64,000 nt of DNA from NCBI RefSeq assembly GCF_963924675.1, contig NW_027077452.1, forward strand, positions 868,001 through 932,000. Reading direction: 5' to 3'. The notes beneath the pieces were generated by a model. It was given only the letters and a program-made list of their open reading frames with translations. It did no database searches and was not told the origin of the DNA. Positions 12,236-22,139 of the stretch are shown here, in pieces. Numbering within the stretch: the first letter of the stretch is position 1; every line of letters begins with the position of its first letter. Both the position numbers and the translations under genes were made by a program. This stretch comes from Phocoena phocoena. Its lineage: Eukaryota > Chordata > Mammalia > Artiodactyla > Phocoenidae.

Positions 12236-13981
12236 AGCTGTGCCAAAAAGGAGGTTAAAGGCACTGACTCTCCAAGCGGGGAGAGTGTGAGTAAAGCATC
12301 TGGAATGGTGAACCCGAAGACCAGGATACGAAAACTGAGATGCATTTTAAATCGTTTCCCAATCACACGGTGGACGATACTCTGGGTTTCCCATGCATGT
12401 TTTAGCTGGAGGAAGAATCCCTTGAACCTGGAGAGTTGTGACCCATGGAATGGGTACCATGCAGTATGACTTCAAAGGGTCTACATTTGCTCACCGAAAC
12501 TCACCAATGCTATCAGCCTGAAGTGTCCAGCCTTATGTCTCAACCAGCTCTGGGTGTAGATGTGGTCAATCCCGGTTGCATCACATGCCCTGAGTGAATT
12601 ATTTAAGAATTGCTCTCTATTTCACTGTGTTTGTGTTTTGTTTTCGAAATTTATTTTGATAATGGGATTTATCGGATTTTCACTGCTGCGTTTCGGCCGC
12701 TGTACACACCCTTGATTCTCTTACGGAGACATATATATCCATGGGTTTTAAGATTCTTCCTAGTCAGGTATATTCCTAGGCGTTGAATATGTGGTGTTGA
12801 GTCCATTTCGTTGAGCAAGGAGTAGGTCTTGTCTATTACATATTTGGCTTATGGAAAGTTATCTGTGCTAATTTCAGTCTCTGGTTTTATGCAACACCCC
12901 AACGCTCCTTTCCCCATAAGCAAGCACAAGTTGGTTTTCTAAATTTGAGACCCTGTTCTGTTTTGTAATTCAGTTCATGTGTAGTCAAGTTTACATTCCG
13001 TGTATTAGTGATATCTTATGATGTTTCTTTTTCTGTGTGACGTAGTTCACGTAGAATCACCGTACCTGCATCCACTCACTATGCCGCTACGGGCCTGATG
13101 ACACAGATTTCATTGCTGAGTGATATTGCATTGCACGTACGTGCCAGAACTTCTTTATCCATTTTTTGCTTTCTGGGATATTTACCTGATACTGTAGACG
13201 AGCTTCTTGTGAACACAGCCGTCCCAAATATTGGGGTGGCTGTCTGTTTTTGATTTTAATTTCCGTAAGCTATAGGACGATAAGTGGAAGTGCCATAGGC
13301 TGTGTTGCTTTGTTTCTTATGTGTTTCAGGAAACACCATACACTTCTCAAGGGTGGCTGCTGGCAATTTACATCCTGCCAATCAGCATAACAAGGCTCCC
13401 TGTTCTCCATATCCTGTCCTACCTTTCTGGATTTTACACTTTTTTCAGATGGCCCTTTTGCCCGGGGGCAGTGAGACTTCATTGTAGTGCAGATTTCCTT
13501 TACAGGCTTCCTTGGTTGGCCAAAAAGTGCATATGCGTTTTATCTTGAATAAATTCAGGAAAAAACGCATACGCCCTTTTTGGCCAAGTGCATCATTGTC
13601 GACGTTGTGCCTCTTTTACTATGCTTTCAGGGCAATTCCAGTCTACCCCCTGCAATGGTCTTCCTGAAACTCTGCCCCGCTTTCAAGTCCCCTTCGCAGG
13701 CTTACTTCAATATATTTTTGGAGGATAGCTGTCATTTATAACTCTGCAGGTTTGTGAATTACAGTGCCCCAGAGCTCCTTTCTTCAACTCGCTTTCTTGT
13801 GAGCTGGGCACAAAACCGCAGGATTGCTTCAGGCCGTAATCTGTTTCTGGCAGGGCACGCTGAGCCTTTGGTTAATTCCTCTTCCTGGTGGGAAATGAGC
13901 ATTACATTTGCCCGTGCAGACACCTATAGCTAGTCGCTCATTGGTTCTCCCTATTCCTGTTCATCTTGCACAGAAATTGCA
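12236..13981. repeat. Satellite monomer m8 (two-part)
   Basis: 1,746 bp. Partner of m3 up to 13,617, including the decayed palindrome at 13516-13587. The last roughly 360 bp are of a different sub-type, closer to m9 (for example 'gaaactctgcc'). Confidence 0.88.
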
Positions 13982-15730
13982 AGCTGTGCCAAAGAGGAGG
14001 TTAAAGGCACTGACTCTCCAAGCGGGGAGAGTGTTAGTAAAGCATCTGGAATGGTGAACCCGAGGACCAGGATACGAAAACTGAGATGCATTTTAAATCG
14101 TTTCCCAATCACACGGTGGATGATACTCTGGGTTTCCCATGCATGTTTTAGCTGGAGGAAGAATCCCTTGAACCTGTAGAGTTGGGACCCATGGAATGGG
14201 TACCATGCAGTATGACTTCAAAGGGTCTGCATTTGCTCACCGAAACTCACCAATGCTATCAGCCTGAAGTGTCCAGCCTTATGTCTCATCCAGCTCTGGG
14301 TGTAGATGTGGTCAATCCCGGTTGCATCAAATGCCCTGAGTGAATTATTTAAGAATTGCTCTCTATTTCACTGTCTTTGTGTTTTGTTTTCGAAATTTAT
14401 TTTGATAATGGGATTTATCGGATTTTCACTGCTGCGTTTCGGCCGCTGTACACACGCTTGATTCTCTTACGGAGACATATATATCCATGGTTTTTAAGAT
14501 TCTTCCTAGTCAGGTATATTCCTAGGCGTTGAATATGTGGTGTTGGGTCCATTTCGTTGAGCAAGGAGTAGGTCTTGTCTATTACATATTTGGCTTATGG
14601 AAAGTTATCTGTGCTAATTTCAGTCTCTGGTTTTATGCAGCACCCCAAGGCACCTTTCCCCATAAGCAAGCACTAGTTGGTTTTCTAAATTTGAGACCCT
14701 GTTCTGTTTTGTAATTCAGTTCATGTGTAGTTAAGTTTACATTCCGTGTATTAGTGATATCTTATGATGTTTCTTTTTCTGTGTGACGTAGTTCACGTAG
14801 ATTCACCGTATCTGCATCCACTCACTATGCCGCTACGGGTCTGATGACACAGATTTCATTGCTGAGTTATACTGCATTGCACGTACGTGCCACAACTTCT
14901 TTATCCATTTTTTGCTTTCTGGGATATTTACCTGGTACTGTAGACGAGCTTCTTGGGAACACAGCCGTCCCAAACTTTGGGGTGGCTCTCTGTTTTTGAT
15001 TTTAATTTCCGTAAGCTATAGGACCATAAGTGGAAGTGCCATAGGCTGTGTTCCTTTGTTTCTTACGTGTTTCAAGAAACACCATACACTTCTCCAGGGT
15101 GGCTGCTGGCAATTTACATCCTGCCAATCAGCATAACAAGGCTCCCTGTTCTCCATATCCTGTCCTACCTTTCTGCATTTTACACTTTTTTCAGATGGCC
15201 CTTTTGCCCGGGGGGGGCAGTGAGACTTCATTGTAGTGCAGATTTCATTTACAGGGTTGCTTGGTTGGCCAAAAAGGGCGTATGCGTTTTTTCCTGAATA
15301 TATTCAGGAAAAAACGCATACGCCCTTTTTGGCCAACTGCATCATTGTCCACGTTCTGCCTCTTTTCCTATGCTTTCAGGGCAATTCCAGTCTACCCACT
15401 GCAATGTTTTTCCTGAAACTCTGCCCCGCTTTCAAGTCCCCTTCGCAGGCTTACTTCAATATATTTTTGGAGGATAGCTGTCATTTATAACTCTGCAGGT
15501 TTGTGAATTACAGTGCCCCTGAGCTCCTTTCTTCAACTCGCTTTCTTGTGAGCTGGGCTCAAAACCGCAGGACTACTTCAGGCCCTAAACTGTTTCCGGC
15601 AGGGCACGCTGAGCCTTTGGTTAATTCCTCTTCCTGGTTCGAAATGAGCCTTACATTTTTCCGTGCAGACACCTATAGCTAGTCTCTCATTGGTTCTCCC
15701 TATTCCTGTTCATCTTGCGCAGAAATTGCA
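13982..15730. repeat. Satellite monomer m9
   Basis: 1,749 bp. Perfect palindrome at 15265-15336. G tract 8 G. More private changes than m1-m8 toward its right end, as expected near an array edge. Confidence 0.88.
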
Positions 15731-17457
15731 AGCTGTGCCAAACAGGAGGTTAAAGGCACTGACTCTCCAAGCGGGGAGAGTGTTAGTAAACCGTCTGGAA
15801 TGGTGAACCCGAGGACCAGGATACGAAAACTGAGATGCATTTTAAATCGTTTCCTAATCACACGGTGGACCATACTCGCCGTTTCCCACGCATGTTTTAG
15901 CTGAAGAAAGAATCCCTTGAACCTGGAGAGTTGGGACCCTTGGATTGGGTACCATGCAGTATGACTTCAAAGGATCTGCATTTGTTCACCGAAACTCACC
16001 AATGCTATCAGCCTGAAGTGTCCAGCCTTATGTCTCAACCAGCTCTGGGTGTAGATGTGGTAAATTCAGGTTGCATCACATGCCCTGAGTGAATTATTTA
16101 AGAATTGCTTCCTATTTCACTGTCATTGTGTTTTGTTTTTGAAATTTATTTTAATAATGGGATTTATCGGATTTTCACTGCTTCATTTATGCCGCTGTAC
16201 ACGCGCTTGATTCTGTTACGGAGACATATAAGTCCATGGGTTTTAAGATTCTTACTAATCCGTTATATTCTTAGGCATTGAATATGGCGTGTTGAGTCCA
16301 TTTCGTTGAGCAAGGAGTAGGTCTTGACTATTACATATTTGGCTTATGGAATGGTATCTGTGCTAATTTCAATCTCTGGTTTTATGCAGCACCCAACTCA
16401 CCTTTCCCCTTAAGGAAGCATAAGTTGGTTTTCTTAATTTGAAACCCTCTTCTCTTTTGTAATTCAGTTCATGTGTAGCCATGTTAACATTCCATGTATT
16501 AGTGATATCTTATGTCTTTTTCTTTTTGAATTATGTGACTTCGAATGATCACACGTAACTCCTCTTGAGTTGTTATAACTGGCCGTATTTCATTGATTTC
16601 CAGGCTGAGTAATATTCCACTCTACATAAGCACCACATCTCTGTCCGTTTTTTCTCTGCAGATACTTTAAGTTATATCCTAGTCGAGGATCTTTTAAACA
16701 GAGAGGTGGTAAACATTGGGGTGCCTGTGTCCTCTCGATTTTTGTTTTTCCCAAGATATACGTCCATGAGTGCAAGTGCCCTGTGCTCGGTAGCTCATTT
16801 TTTAGATGCTTTAGTAAACACAATAGACTTATCCAGAGTGACCGTTGGCAATATACATTTCCACTATAAGACTCACAGGGCTCCCTTTTCTCCTTGCCCT
16901 GTCCTGCATTTCTGGTGTTTACACTTTATGAGGACGGCTCTTCTGACTGATGCAAAGTGATATGTTTTGTAGTATTGATTTCCAGTGCCCACCTGTTTGG
17001 TTGGCTAAAAAAGTGTATGCCCTTTTCTTGAATATATACAGAAAAAGACGCATACACCCTTTTTGGCCAACTGCAATGTTGGCAATGTTCAGCCCCTTTT
17101 CTTGTGCTTAATGGCGAGTCCTTTCTACCTCTTCCAATCCCTTTCCTGCCATTCTCCGTTGCTTACAAGTCCTTTTCTCTGACTTTCCTCAAGACATTTT
17201 TCAGTGATAGATATTTTCAATTCTGCAGTTTCGTGAATTTTAGTGCCCCTGAGTTCCATTTTCCAACTTGTGTTTATGGGAACTGGCCACAAAGCATCAG
17301 GATTCCTCAAGCCCTATTCTGTTTCCATGGGCAACCCTAGCCTTTGGTCAATTCGTCTTCCTGATTGGAAATTAGAGTGGCATGTGCCTGTCCGAACACC
17401 TAGGACTTGTCTCTCATTGTTCCTCCTCCTTCTGCTTCATCCTCTGGACAAATTCCA
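15731..17457. repeat. Chimeric edge monomer m10
   Basis: About 1,727 bp. The left part (to about 16,507) is an ordinary satellite with moderate divergence. The right part is far more diverged and in places closer to L1 than the core monomers are, e.g. 'ggctgagtaatattcc' near 16,603 and 'aacattggggtgcc' near 16,713. The palindrome at 17001-17070 is strongly decayed. The sharp change at the 'agtgatatcttatg' point suggests a junction between a younger and an older monomer. Confidence 0.8.
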
Positions 17458-17859
17458 AACTGTATGCAACAGGATGTTGACAGTGCTGACATCTCCAAGT
17501 GGGGAGACTGTTAGTAAAGACGCTGGAGTGGTGAACCCTAGCACCAAGAGATGAGGAGATGAGATGCCTTTTCCAAACTTTTCCCGATCAGACGGTATAC
17601 CATCCTCTGGGTGTGACAGGCATGTTTTAGGTGTAGGAAGGGTCCCATTCATGTGAGGAGAACACCAGGGGATTTTAAATATCAGTGTCTCTCCGCAACC
17701 CAAACTGGGGAATTTTTTAAGCTACGGCTACACATATGTTCATTAAGGGCCTTGGGAAGTAGGCAGAGTCCAAACTTTAGATGATTGAAGTCTTCAGGGT
17801 CAGAAGCACTCACCACTGTCTTCCCTTAGATTCCATTTTTACTGTCATTGATGGATGAT
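17458..17859. repeat. Truncated, highly diverged satellite monomer
   Basis: From 'aactgtatgc' to about 17,665 the sequence still follows the satellite: gtgaaccc, a tract of Ts and Cs, then 'gcatgtttta' and 'aggaag'. From 17,670 to 17,859 I see only weak similarity ('ggggaattttttaagc' against the satellite's 'gtgaattatttaagaattg'), so the boundary is uncertain. The block copy at 51413-51814 is near identical. Confidence 0.6.
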
Positions 17860-18040
17860 GTCAATAAAAATATCTATTCTTTTTCAGATCATTTCCCCTT
17901 ATAGGTTATTGCAAAATATTGAGTGTAGTTCCCTGTGCTATACAGTAGTTCCTTGCTGATGATTTCATACATAGCAGTGTGTATGTGTTAATCCCAAACT
18001 GTTAATTGATCCCTCCTCCTACCATTTCCCTTTGGTAATA
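17860..18040 (-). mobile_element. L1 3'UTR fragment, antisense
   Basis: The plus strand shows antisense L1 3'UTR landmarks typical of ruminants and whales: 'ataggttattgcaaaatatt', then 'gttccctgtgctatacagta' and 'tgtgttaatcccaaact', then a Pu/Py-rich 'cccttt ggtaa' end. It is about 180 bp, has no poly-A and no visible target-site duplication. It directly follows the truncated monomer and may be a less altered relative of the L1 part of the satellite. Confidence 0.75.
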
Positions 18041-18371
18041 ATAAATTATAAGATTTTATGCTTCTCAGAAATGGGGGAGCTGAAAGAGAGGTATCATTTT
18101 CAATGCAAAAGCATTTAAAACAAGATTGAAGCTTTAACCAAGATTATTAGATGTACATCCTTGGAAAGAAATCACTTTGTTTCTCTAATATTGACCTGAC
18201 AAAGAAGACAAACCTTTTCACTGAACTTGCTTATAAGAAAGTGATGGAAATATCAAATGGAAGTGTTAGAAACATCTTATTTTACCCGAGCCTTATACAC
18301 TGTTCTATGTTAATTACAGTTTGGCTCACACATCTGTTCATTGAAGTTACAATGTTCTCAATTTCTGTTAC
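18041..18371. other. Unassigned AT-rich interval
   Basis: No repeat family or gene recognised. The plus-strand open frame beginning at 18151 runs into the putative LTR and has no coding features. The corresponding interval in block copy B (51996-52326) looks identical. Confidence 0.5.
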
Positions 18372-18720
18372 TGATCCTCCAGAGTGGACGCCAACAAGTG
18401 TCCCCCTGCCCAGTGTCATTGGAGCCAATAGATCGAGACTGAGTTTGGTTCAAAAGCAAAGGAAACTTTATATTTTGATCAGAGAATGGAGAGGTGCTAC
18501 CCTGTGGGCTGTGGGCTGGGCTGCTGTGTAGAGATCCTGTCAGAGTCACTGGGAGGGAGGGGGCTGAGCTCTCGAGGACCTGGTTGGCTGCAGCTCAGGC
18601 TCTATGTCACGGAGTCTGAACTGGGCCCCAGGAGCTGAAGTGTCGTCGAGCCATTCTGCTCTAGGAAATCTGGTCTGAAGTGCCGGGTGTGGAACCTCTG
18701 TATGCGGGACACTAGGAGCA
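18372..18720 (-). mobile_element. Possible solo or 3' LTR remnant (minus strand)
   Basis: On the minus strand a 'tataaagtttcctttgcttt' run (plus 18,450-18,470) is followed by 'aactcagtctcgatctattg' and a G-rich tail. This resembles the R/U5 junction of class I endogenous retrovirus LTRs. Tentative ends reading TG...CA would make a 349-bp LTR. It lies 3' of the pol remnant on the same strand, as a 3' LTR would. No second LTR, polypurine tract or target duplication was found, so this is a suggestion. Confidence 0.35.
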
Positions 18721-19689
18721 CCTGAAATTAGACAAAGCACAAAGGATAAAAATGGTTAGACTTTATTTTATTGCCCAGATTCTATTTTTATCTCCCAGGC
18801 ATTTTTAAGGGGCTTTGCCTGGGACAAACTTCTCTTCTGCCTTTTGTCCCTTTCCTCATTCTTGGAGTGCTGCGGGTGCAGACCCTTCTTCTGTAACTGC
18901 TGAGTTAGGAGGCTTCATACCCGTGGGCGAGGGTCAGAACTTCTCCCCAGCAGCCTCCAGGTGACGTTGATTGTCCCCAGGCCTCCTGCCTCCCTGCTCG
19001 TCCACCTGAGCACCAGTATTGGAAGTGTTATAGATTCTAATGACCTTTAAGGGTCCAGAAAGGAGATGTGCAGTGGCGCTGTGAGGTCCAGTTTCACTCC
19101 GCCCCACATTTGTTCGGCCACCTTAGGCTGACCGTTTCTGCCAGCCTAGATGCTCTGACTGACCGTTTCTGCCAGCCTAGATGCTCTGACCAACAGTCTG
19201 CGCTTTCTTCCATTAGGCCCCTGAATTAACGTAAAAACAGCACCAGGTGTCAGGATCCTGCCCGCTCAGCTCCCAGACAGTCCAGGGTCAGTGGTGATGA
19301 AGGATCATGATGGTCACTGAGTCAAGAGCCTTTGGAAGTAAACAGGAGTCCAGCCGGTCTTATTGGCCACCATCATCAGGGTGTCTGTAGGCTTTTCTAT
19401 GGTGACAGCATGATATACGGTTCCCCCGCCAAGATTATTAGCTCCCCTCTGGGTACAGTAAGTACTGCAAGCAGTAGTCTACTCTTTTGGGACACACTCT
19501 TGTTGTTTTATGAGAGAAACTCCAGGTCAAGTGATGGTCACACGGGTCGTCATGGTGCCCCGTTGCCCCCGGTTATCTCTCTGGAGGTTGGAGTTGGAGG
19601 GCCTCCTCAATCGAGGTCAGTGTGCCCACGGAGCAAACCCTGCAACTTCAGGGCATGGTTGGGGGTTAGGATCACCACGTGGGGTCCGT
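18721..19689. other. Unassigned interval, possibly decayed ERV 3' part
   Basis: Between the possible LTR and the pol remnant. It contains overlapping polyadenylation-type motifs on the minus strand (AATAAAATAAAG, about 18,757-18,770) and a 31-bp tandem duplication (19129-19190). Position predicts RNase H, integrase or env remnants on the minus strand, but I could not recognise any. The 188-codon plus-strand frame at 19332-19898 is antisense to pol and is not a gene. Confidence 0.4.
19129..19190. repeat. 31-bp exact tandem duplication
   Basis: A 31-bp word starting 'tgaccgtttctgccagccta' occurs twice in direct succession (19129-19159, 19160-19190). It is also duplicated in block copy B at 53091-53152, so it predates the block duplication. 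Confidence 0.9.
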
Positions 19690-20640
19690 TTCCCTTAGAA
19701 GGGAGGTGGCCTTTTGGGCTGCTGATTTCCAGGTTTTCAGATACCACCAGTATCTTGGCCAGATGTGGCGGTGGGCCAAGCCCCTTGGTGACCATAGCTT
19801 ATCCTACCTGGATGGCATTCTTGCATTGTTCCATTTCAAGTGGTCCCAGTTTTGGCACTAATACTCCAATGGCGATTCACCTTTCACCAGGAATGTAAAG
19901 GTCAAAGGGTTTAGCTAAATTAGGGAGTTCCAGGGCAAGGGTCTGAATTGACTGCTCTTTCCATTCTTGAAAGGCCACTTCTGGATTCTATTCAAAAGGA
20001 TCATCATCTTTTCCTTTCAGTGTTTCATATAGAGGCCCAGCTAGTAGACTGTAGTTAGGGATCCAGAGGCAGGAAACCCTGGCTTCCCCAGGAACCCCTA
20101 AGCTGTCTTCTAGTTTCAGAAAGGGGTAAGGCTGTAAATTGTTTCTTCCCTTTCCTGGGATGGGCTTCTCCGACCTTCTGTGAGAATGAAGCCCAGGCAG
20201 GTCACCGTAGTCTGTGATACTTGAGCTTTTTCGTGGACAACTTCTATCCTTTATTGGCTTGGTAGTTCTGAGGCCTCCTTAGTAGGGCTGGCGATCAGAA
20301 TGTCGTCTGAATATTGAAGGAGTGTTTCCTTTTCCAGAGGTAGAACTTTTAGGTCTTTAGCTGAGCTTTCCCCAAAGATGGTGTGGGAATTTTTGAACCC
20401 TTGGGGCAAGACAGCCTGGAAGTATTGTTTTAGTTGTATGTTGAGTCCTGTCACTCACAAGCCAAAATTTCTTGTGACTCTGGGACTAATGGAATACAAA
20501 AGAAGGCATCAGTGAAGACTAATACAGAATACCAAGTCCTGGTGGTTGGTAGAATGACCAGCAGGGTGTAGGATTTAGGAACTACTGGAGGTATATCCTC
20601 AGTGGCTTCACTGACTGTCCTGACATCCTTTACCAGGACT
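19690..20640 (-). pseudogene. Endogenous retrovirus pol remnant (reverse transcriptase)
   Basis: Minus-strand translation gives recognisable reverse-transcriptase segments in the expected order. A fingers/palm stretch is near 20,640-20,460, with 'DAFF' at about 20,500-20,515. 'LPQGFKNS' and the catalytic YxDD box (here YSDD, plus 20302-20313) lie in an open stretch at 20251-20454. Thumb/connection similarity ('WIPNYSLLAGPLYE', about 20,030-20,070) follows. These are class I (gammaretrovirus-like) signatures. The reading is broken by in-frame stops (for example just 5' of the 20454 open stretch) and by codons altered within conserved stretches. Gag, protease and upstream pol are absent; integrase and env are not recognisable. 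Similarity below 19,890 is uncertain. It is a dead fragment enclosed by satellite DNA. Confidence 0.85.
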
Positions 20641-20643
20641 CCA

Positions 20644-20850
20644 GCAGCCCATGGGGCTCTCGAGGTCAGGCCAATCCCAGGATATGGAGCTCACCTGGGC
20701 AGGTACCCTACCCCCACCCCAGCCCACGGGGCTCTCGTGTTCAGGCCCCTCCCAGGATATGGGATTCCCTGGGCAGGTCCTCTGCAGTCCATGGGGCTCC
20801 CGTGGTCAGGCCCCTCCCAGGATACAGAGCTACCCTTGCAGGTACCTTGG
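20644..20850. repeat. Three-copy GC-rich minisatellite (~62-77 bp units)
   Basis: Three direct repeats start near 20644, 20721 and 20784. Each has the order 'catggggctc' (or 'cacggggctc'), then 'tcaggcc', 'cccaggata', and 'gcaggt'. The first copy is longer because of a C-rich insertion. The repeat abuts the 5' limit of recognisable ERV pol, so it may mark the break that truncated the provirus. Confidence 0.85.
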
Positions 20851-21240
20851 CAGGGCTGGGCACACAGGAACCGTGCACATAGCCCTCATTGCAGAGCACT
20901 CCCAGCTCACCTGTCGCTCAGATCTGACACAGAGCACCTCAGAGCAGGACTTGAACTAACAAACAGCAGCTCTGACAGGTCTGTGACCCTGGGCATCACT
21001 CTGTGCGGCCTCCTCCACCTGGTCTTCCAGAGACTTCCACTGCACCCGGGGCACCAGGCCTCTGTCTCCAACCACCACCCACCCCTCCTCTCCCTGACTC
21101 CTGGGTTCCTCTCATTAGGAGAGGGTTTTCTTGAAGTTGTCTCCCACTCATGGGCCAGATAATATAATTAGAAAACAAGCCAGAGCTGCAGCCCCTTGTC
21201 TATCCTGACTCTCAGGAGCCCACACCTGTTCCTTGGACCT
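20851..21240. other. Unassigned low-copy interval
   Basis: Moderately GC-rich and not related by eye to the satellite, L1 or minisatellite. No credible open frame. Nothing further recognised. Confidence 0.4.
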
Positions 21241-21531
21241 GGCCAATTCAGCAAGTTCCATTTTCAGCAACTGTGAGCCCCTGAGGGGTGATTATTGGCT
21301 GGCTTGGGAAGCCTGACCGTGCCGGCCAGCCCTCCCCAGGTGTGCCTGGGTTGAGATCAATATAAACACCGCTCCAGGCAGCAAGAGCCCCTGCAGCTGT
21401 GCCTGACGCCATTTTCTCTGCCCTGTCAGCAGTCTCGGGGCTGGGCTGGTGGGAGGGAGTGAGAGGCCACGGCTTTGTGGGTGTCCCAGTGTGAGTGGGG
21501 CTCTGCTGGACTTTCTGCAGCAGTTGCCAAG
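21241..21531 (+). promoter_or_regulatory. Promoter-like sequence with CCAAT and TATA boxes
   Basis: An ATTGG (inverted CCAAT) at 21294-21298 lies 63 bp before a TATAAA at 21361-21366 within 'tcaatataaacacc'. A second CCAAT is at 21243-21247. The spacing is that of a classical RNA polymerase II core promoter, predicting initiation near 21,390. The elements are unchanged in block copy B (TATA at 55323). Short motifs occur by chance, and no transcript evidence is available. Confidence 0.35.
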
Positions 21532-21597
21532 ATGCTACCTGCTAAAGAAGAGGATGTGTCACCCACACCTGCCGCTGGAATTTCTCCCTGGGCACAG
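21532..21597 (+). pseudogene. Exon-like open frame ending at a splice donor
   Basis: An ATG in a purine-at-minus-3 context (gccaagATG) opens 22 codons beginning MLPAKEEDVSPTPAAG and ends exactly at CAG|GTGAGG, a strong donor consensus. It sits about 140 bp downstream of the predicted start site of the TATA promoter. In copy B (55494-55559) the only difference seen is synonymous (GCC/GCT). I do not recognise the protein. It could be a captured first coding exon or a chance frame. A later 'ttcctctag' near 21,766 is acceptor-like. Confidence 0.25.
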
Positions 21598-22139
21598 GTG
21601 AGGAAGGAAGAAAGCAGTGGGGGCCGGGACAGCAGGGGTATCTCAGGCAGGGAAATGGAGAGCTTCCAGAAGAGCACCCAGGGCCAGGACCATCCTGGCT
21701 GGCCTGCAGGCACCAAGTCGGCTGGCATGCTGTCCCTCATGTGGCTCCATGGCCCTTCCTCTAGGTTTTCAAGTCCTTGTACATATTCAGGTGTTTAGCC
21801 TTGGAAGGGTGGGAACATTTCAGCAGCAGCTGGCCTGGGGCTCGGCCCACGTTTACTCACAGATACCTCGGCACGGTCCACCAGCTTTGCAGTGAGGACG
21901 CTTGTTGCGAGGAGCATGCTGGCTGAATGGGAGATGATTCCCCACCACTGACCAACTTCAGAATTGTTTGCAATTGGAGCAAGTGCCCTGAAACGGTTTT
22001 CCTCTGTGTAACTGGTGGGTTCTGTTCTTTTTTATCTTTTTTTCGTTTTTGGTTCAAGGTAGATTTTATTCCTCTTTTGTGTATTTACAGATATAAGCAT
22101 GGAAATAATTTATTCATATAAATACATGTATGTGAAGGG
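21598..22139. other. Unassigned interval upstream of L1 fragment
   Basis: Turns from GC-rich to AT- and T-rich after about 22,025. The T-rich stretch from about 22,155 is probably the antisense tail of the adjacent L1. Nothing else recognised. Confidence 0.4.

Larger units (their letters stand above)
8739..13617. repeat. Higher-order unit, second copy, truncated
   Basis: This repeats 1-4,879 at +8,738 bp. Example differences are 1517/10255 (g/a), 2889/11627 (a/c) and 4613/13351 (c/a). Correspondence with m3 weakens at 13,618 and is lost by about 13,656. From there the sequence resembles the equivalent part of m9, so the copy ends inside a monomer and not at a monomer edge. Confidence 0.85.
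1..15730. repeat. Satellite array 1: nine tandem ~1,747-bp monomers
   Basis: Nine head-to-tail copies, phased here on a recurring 'agctgtgcca' motif that starts at 1, 1748, 3498, 5244, 6992, 8739, 10486, 12236 and 13982. Unit lengths are 1,746-1,750 bp. Every unit carries the same landmarks in order: a palindrome with GGCC ends, a TCGACG site, a 'gtacgtac'-type CpG palindrome and a G-homopolymer. Unit length and L1-derived content match what is known of the common cetacean satellite. That name is recalled, not searched. The array continues beyond the left edge of the window. Confidence 0.93.

Noticed and set aside
1..15730. CENP-B box (centromere protein site) in the monomer
   Set aside because: I looked for the TTCG....A..CGGG pattern on both strands of one monomer by eye and found only partial matches. 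No claim of centromere function is made.
19332..19898. 188-codon plus-strand frame, the longest in the window
   Set aside because: Antisense to, and overlapping, the ERV pol remnant and its flank. No domain or composition typical of a protein. The near-identical copy at 53294 reflects the block duplication.
20602..21162. 186-codon frame as a gene
   Set aside because: Its start lies in the three-copy minisatellite and the proline/glycine-rich translation reflects GC-rich repeats. No start or splice support.
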